DNA from: an uncultured Clostridia bacterium
GTDB taxonomy: Bacteria > Bacillota > Clostridia > Christensenellales > Pumilibacteraceae
Assembly: GCA_947632125.1 (NCBI GenBank)
Contig: CANRNV010000002.1
Coordinates: forward strand, 1-56,852
DNA length: 56,852 bases
Direction: 5' to 3'
Shown: in pieces, positions 54,601-56,852 of the stretch
Position numbering within the stretch: the stretch's first letter is position 1
Layout of the letters: each line of letters starts with the position of its first letter
The notes under the pieces: model-generated
What the model saw: the letters and a program-made list of their open reading frames with translations, nothing else
What the model was told of the DNA's origin: nothing
Databases searched by the model: none
Made by a program: the position numbers and the translations under genes

Positions 54601-55166
54601 GCGGCGAGGATGTAAACGTGCTCGTCCTCGACACCGAAGTTTATTCCAACACGGGCGGACAGTCGTCTAAGTCCACCCCCACCGGCTCGGTAGCCAAATT
54701 CGCCGCAAGCGGCAAGAGGACCAAGAAAAAGGACCTCGGCATGATGGCTATGAGCTACGGCTATGTGTACGTCGCACAAGTCGCTATGGGAGCTAACCAA
54801 AATCAACTGCTTAAAGCAATCACCGAAGCCGAAGCTTATCACGGTCCCTCGCTTATCATCGCTTATGCGACCTGCATCAACCACGGTATCGACATGAGCA
54901 AGGGTCAGCTCGAAACCAAGAAAGCCGTCGACGCAGGCTATTGGCAGCTTTATAGGTACAATCCCGCGCTTATGGACGAGGGCAAAAATCCGTTTACGCT
55001 CGACTCCGCCGACCCGACAGGCGACTATCAAGAGTTCCTCGCAGGCGAAACCAGGTATAAGACGCTTAAAGCAAGCCGTCCCGAACTCGCTTCCGAACTC
55101 TTCGCGAAAGCCGAACAGGATGCAAAAGTAAGGCTCGAAAGCTACAAAGCCAAGGCTAATAAATAA
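51648..55166 (+). CDS. nifJ: Pyruvate:ferredoxin (flavodoxin) oxidoreductase
   Basis: Single-chain PFOR of 1172 residues that converts pyruvate + CoA to acetyl-CoA + CO2 and reduces ferredoxin. Domain order: domain I (AAIYPITPSSPMAEYADEWA), domain II (GEPLYLDVVAALNE region), then a 2[4Fe-4S] insertion at about 685-760 (CIQCNICSLVCPHAC; CTGCGSCVNVCPAKN). The proximal-cluster TPP domain closes it (CAGCGETPYVKL near 812; WIFGGDGWAYDIGYGG near 965; EVYSNTGGQSSKSTPTGS). A GGAGGT site precedes ATG. Central to the anaerobic energy metabolism along with the KGOR operon. Confidence 0.97.
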   Translation: MKKMTIDGNTAASHIAYAFSEVAAIYPITPSSPMAEYADEWAAQGRLNMFGEPLRLAEMQSEGGAAGAVHGSLAAGALTTTYTASQGLLLMIPNMYKIAGELLPTVFHVSARALAAHALSIFGDHADVMACRQTGFAMLASNSVQEAMDLALVAHLSTLRAKVPFIHFFDGFRTSHEISKIDGIEYEEILELVKKLGIMEDIKDFKARALNPEHPHQTGTAQNPDIYFQNREAANKYYDATPAIVAEMMKEVSALTGRKYELYQYYGAKDATDIIIMMGSGCEAVEETVDYLNAKGQKVGLLKVRLYRPFSVKDFIGAIPASVKRIAVMDRTKEAGSLGEPLYLDVVAALNESGRNVTVIGGRYGLGSKEFNPSMVGAIYDNLKAKEPINHFTVGINDDVTHKSLEIKTFINASPEGTSRCKFYGLGSDGTVGANKNSIKIIGDHTDMYAQGYFVYDSKKSGGITISHLRFGKTPIKSSYIIDQADFVACHNPSYVTRYNMTSDIKDGGVFLLNCKWSESELENELPASMKRDIASKKLRFYTIDALKIANEAGMGGRINGVMQAAFFKLADIIPYSDAETYMKQAIKKTYGKKGDDVVKKNCDAIDNAISGLKEVKYPSSWATATEGAKIETTSDDEYYRNFIHPIVSQEGDKLPVSAFNADGSVPTATTKYEKRGIAAKVPSWIPENCIQCNICSLVCPHACIRPVLTEDKDLPEGFVVKPATGLNGYSFRIQLSPLDCTGCGSCVNVCPAKNKALEMKPLDAVSSVEEKNYAFSLEVKQPDVSAKFKPNTVKGSQFLQPLFEFSGACAGCGETPYVKLVTQLFGDRMVVANATGCSSIYGGSAPTCPYTVNAKGHGPAWGNSLFEDNAEFGYGMNLAYKARRAKLSSLMNKAIELGACHCVADPFKKWLEDCNDVELTRQVKADVDANIDNAINKASGELKDVLTEIKDSADCIVKKSIWIFGGDGWAYDIGYGGLDHVLASGEDVNVLVLDTEVYSNTGGQSSKSTPTGSVAKFAASGKRTKKKDLGMMAMSYGYVYVAQVAMGANQNQLLKAITEAEAYHGPSLIIAYATCINHGIDMSKGQLETKKAVDAGYWQLYRYNPALMDEGKNPFTLDSADPTGDYQEFLAGETRYKTLKASRPELASELFAKAEQDAKVRLESYKAKANK

Positions 55167-55177
55167 TTAATATTGAC

Positions 55178-55212
55178 TTTTTGCAACTTTTTTGAAAAAA
55201 AGTTGCAAAAAA
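55178..55212. repeat. AT-rich hairpin directly after nifJ
   Basis: TTGCAACTTTTTT and AAAAAAAGTTGCAA form a near-perfect inverted repeat. Similar in design to the GTTAC hairpins at 49416 and 56084 but with other end bases. Confidence 0.6.
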
Positions 55213-55223
55213 AACTTTTAAGG

Positions 55224-55257
55224 GCGCCGCATTGGGAAATTCTTCCCAATGCGGCGC
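55224..55257. terminator. Strong 15-bp hairpin, terminator of nifJ
   Basis: GCGCCGCATTGGGAA/TTCCCAATGCGGCGC, perfect arms and a 4-nt loop. Only a mixed TTAAAATTTT follows on the plus strand; on the minus strand a T-rich run follows. Confidence 0.7.
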
Positions 55258-55303
55258 TTAAAATTTTCTTGTCCACTGTTTTGCACCTTATAAAAACATT
55301 TAC

Positions 55304-55340
55304 ATTACCAAGCATTATTTGACGATATTTGCTTGGTAAT
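55304..55340. repeat. Inverted repeat
   Basis: ATTACCAAGC (55304-55313) and GCTTGGTAAT (55331-55340), perfect 10-bp arms with a 17-nt AT-rich loop, in the gene-free stretch after nifJ. Confidence 0.55.
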
Positions 55341-55416
55341 TTCATTTATATTTATTAATAGGTAGGAAACCTGATTGCCCAATTTAACAGATATCACCTT
55401 AGGGGCTTTAAGCATT

Positions 55417-55438
55417 CCGCTAAAAAAGGCGCCCTTTG
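55417..55438 (-). repeat. Truncated inverted copy of the multi-hairpin element
   Basis: The sequence starting CCGCTAAAAAAGGCGCCC matches the reverse complement of the last part of the elements at 55461 and 55759. Confidence 0.6.
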
Positions 55439-55460
55439 GCTCGCCGCTATAATATTTCAC

Positions 55461-55694
55461 TCACTTGCGTTACTTGTTAACGCAAGTGAAGAGGAGCAGG
55501 CAAGCATAAACGGCTCGTTTGTGAGTTTACGAGCAAACAGCCATCGGGGTCCCCACGAGATACTTGTACTCGTGGGGTGAGAATAGCGCCGCTTGCGACG
55601 AAATCCCCTCAGTCACAGCACGCTGTCGCTTAGCTGTGACGGCTCCCCTTGTTTGACAACAAAGGGCGCCTCTTTTAGCGGTGTCGCTTCGCTC
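55461..55694 (+). repeat. Multi-hairpin repeat element, copy 1
   Basis: A chain of stems: a 12-bp perfect stem at 55461-55489 with loop CTTGT; GCTCGT/ACGAGC; CCCCACGAG/CTCGTGGGG (55551-55577); GTCACAGC/GCTGTGAC; and a CCCCTTGTT/AACAAaGGG hairpin followed by a T-rich run. About 230 bp, 62 bp before a second direct copy. No protein-coding signal. Its CCTCAGTCACAGC...GCTCCCCTTG part recalls repeat sequences common in gut Clostridia (from memory). Confidence 0.75.
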
Positions 55695-55758
55695 CATAAA
55701 TAAAACGTAGTAATAACAATTAACGCCGATTAGGTACGTAACGCCTGAATTACGAAAC

Positions 55759-55991
55759 TCGCTTGCGATACTTGTACGCAAGCGAAGAGGAGCAGGCAAG
55801 CGTTAACGGCTCGTTTGTGAGCTTGCGAGCAAACAGCCTCGGGGTCCCCACGAGATACTTGTACTCGTGGGGTGAGAATAGCGCCGCTTGCGACGAAATC
55901 CCCTCAGTCACAGCACGCTATCGCTTAGCTGTGGCAGCTCCCCTTGTTTGACAACAAAGGGCGCCTTTTTTTAGCGGTGTCGCTTCGCTCC
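55759..55991 (+). repeat. Multi-hairpin repeat element, copy 2
   Basis: Same chain of stems as copy 1. In stem 1 the A-T pair of copy 1 is replaced by G-C on both arms (TCACTTGCG/CGCAAGTGA versus TCGCTTGCG/CGCAAGCGA), which keeps the pairing. The final hairpin is followed by TTTTTTT like an intrinsic terminator. Confidence 0.75.
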
Positions 55992-56083
55992 GATTAAAGA
56001 ATTATTGCAAAACAGTTACACAAAAAAGGTTTTATTTAGCGGCGAGGATGAAAAGTGTTTTTCTGCCTCGCCGCAGGTAAAAA

Positions 56084-56115
56084 TTTTTTGGTTACTTTTT
56101 TTCAAAAAAGTAACA
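56084..56115. repeat. Dispersed hairpin element, copy 2
   Basis: Identical over 32 bp to 49416-49447. It lies in the gene-free stretch before the right-hand gene. Between 56120 and 56282 I see no gene, only AT-rich sequence. Confidence 0.8.
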
Positions 56116-56282
56116 ATAACACTCGACAACGCAAAAAGGTGGGGACAAAGCCTCACCCTTTCGCTTCTAATAAGAAGGCATGCATATGCAATTTATTGTG
56201 CCGGGAAACCCCAAATCGACCTTTTCCCTATAAAAATATGCCTTATAATTACATTTTCTCTTTTGTGATTTTTCCGTCCTAT

Positions 56283-56852
56283 TTAGGCAGCTTTCTTGGT
56301 AAGAGTTTCTCCGTAGATTACTATGGAGTCGTCCGCTTCCTTGTAGGTAGCTGTCGTTATATCGCCCGTCAACGTCAATTCGCCTGTCAAGCTGTTGTAC
56401 CCTACTATCGTAAGTGTCATTTTTCTTCCTCTGTAGTTGTACACCAACGTCTTTGCCTCTCTGTCAACTACGACCGTGTTGCTACCGTTTACGTACGTCC
56501 CTTCCAACTTCGCGGGAAGTTCCAATCCCTCGGTATCCTTGTGCAGATCGTATACGTTGTTCTCGTACCTGAAATTCTCATAGTACGCCCAATACTCGAT
56601 AGTTACTCCCTCGACACTGCCGCTTTTAAGAGTTATGGTGTAAACTTGGGTAGTCGAAGCATAAGTTATGTTTATTACCGTGTAGGTGATCTCTTCCGTA
56701 CCCATGTAAAGAACTACCGTGTTCTTGTCCTTAATCTCGATGTAGTTGTCGTTATAGTCGTATCTCTTGCCGACTACCGCTTCGGGAAGTTCCGGCGCGG
56801 GCTCATTGATCTTAAATACCTTGCTGCCGTCGAGTGTAAGCGTGTTAGCCTT
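56283..56852 (-). CDS. C-terminal part of a beta-rich repeat protein (cut by right edge)
   Basis: The frame is open from the right edge (KANTLTLDGSKVFKIN...) to the stop at 56283, 189 residues. It holds two similar domains of about 80 residues. One is LPEAVVGKRYDYNDNYIEI...VVLYMGTEEITYTV. The other is LPAKLEGTYVNGSNTVVVD...TLVYNYRGRKMTLTI. The LP-x-x-L/V-x-G-x-Y opening followed by alternating strands suggests a secreted lipocalin-like or Ig-like repeat protein; the N-terminus and any signal are outside the window. An internal Met at 56705 is not the start. Confidence 0.7.
   Translation of the reverse strand, partial: KANTLTLDGSKVFKINEPAPELPEAVVGKRYDYNDNYIEIKDKNTVVLYMGTEEITYTVINITYASTTQVYTITLKSGSVEGVTIEYWAYYENFRYENNVYDLHKDTEGLELPAKLEGTYVNGSNTVVVDREAKTLVYNYRGRKMTLTIVGYNSLTGELTLTGDITTATYKEADDSIVIYGETLTKKAA

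Noticed and set aside
55527-55951. Short coding frames within the multi-hairpin elements
   Set aside because: No ribosome sites, and changes between copies preserve stems rather than codons.
55461-55991. Two long repeats as IS-element ends
   Set aside because: No transposase frame lies between or beside them; the 62-bp gap is too short.

Overview
The window comes from an anaerobic, probably spore-forming member of the Bacillota (class Clostridia, species unknown; inference). The evidence is pyruvate:ferredoxin oxidoreductase, a four-subunit 2-oxoacid:ferredoxin oxidoreductase, the sporulation-type proteins BofA and SpoVT, a gram-positive cell-division and c-di-AMP gene set, many lipoproteins, and strong AGGAGG-type ribosome sites. 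Most genes are ordinary chromosomal housekeeping genes. I see no phage, plasmid, insertion-sequence, CRISPR, tRNA or rRNA genes.

Layout. 1-700: start of a GAPDH gene and a YcxB-like membrane protein. 840-1769: class II aldolase. 1834-8595 (minus): a polyamine uptake operon (XRE-cupin regulator, potABCD) that runs into mnmG; three evenly spaced operators lie in its leader. 8816-12066: a DivIC-like division protein, a frameshifted beta-helix lipoprotein, a short Ppx/GppA protein and a 38-residue Lys/Ser protein. 12170-18224 (minus): seven genes for 2-oxoglutarate to succinyl-CoA to succinate, ending in an AspT/SucE-like carrier, with a divergent lysR. 19508-26665 (minus): metK-recD2-(GNAT)-glnS-alaS. 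26774-28525: bofA and proS. 28738-33122 (minus): a permuted papain-like enzyme, then ppx-maf-mreB-like-alkD. 33355-35760: an 801-residue surface propeller protein. 36011-41736 (minus): spoVT, secG, rnr, ychF, argS. 41829-48980: a DUF1934 gene, then (minus) a tightly packed operon holA, membrane protein, M28-like protein, cdaA, a 34-residue CdaR-like stub, DUF1015, and a thioredoxin/zinc-ribbon lipoprotein. 49100-49447: 99-bp tandem repeats. 49434-55166: a gate-domain membrane protein, luxS and nifJ. 55167-56282: 1.1 kb without genes, filled with multi-hairpin repeats. 56283 to the right edge: the C-terminal part of a repeat-type beta-rich protein.

Metabolism. PFOR and the KGOR/SucCD operon both reduce ferredoxin. 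The latter can make ATP from succinyl-CoA and export succinate, consistent with fermentation of amino acids or pyruvate. MetK and LuxS are two steps of the SAM cycle.

Regulation. Most promoters I can read follow TTGACT-N17-TATAAT. At three genes the -10 box ends exactly 7 nt before the start codon and no ribosome site is visible, suggesting leaderless transcripts. Several intergenic spaces hold degenerate short tandem repeats, two of which include the stop codon of a neighbouring gene.
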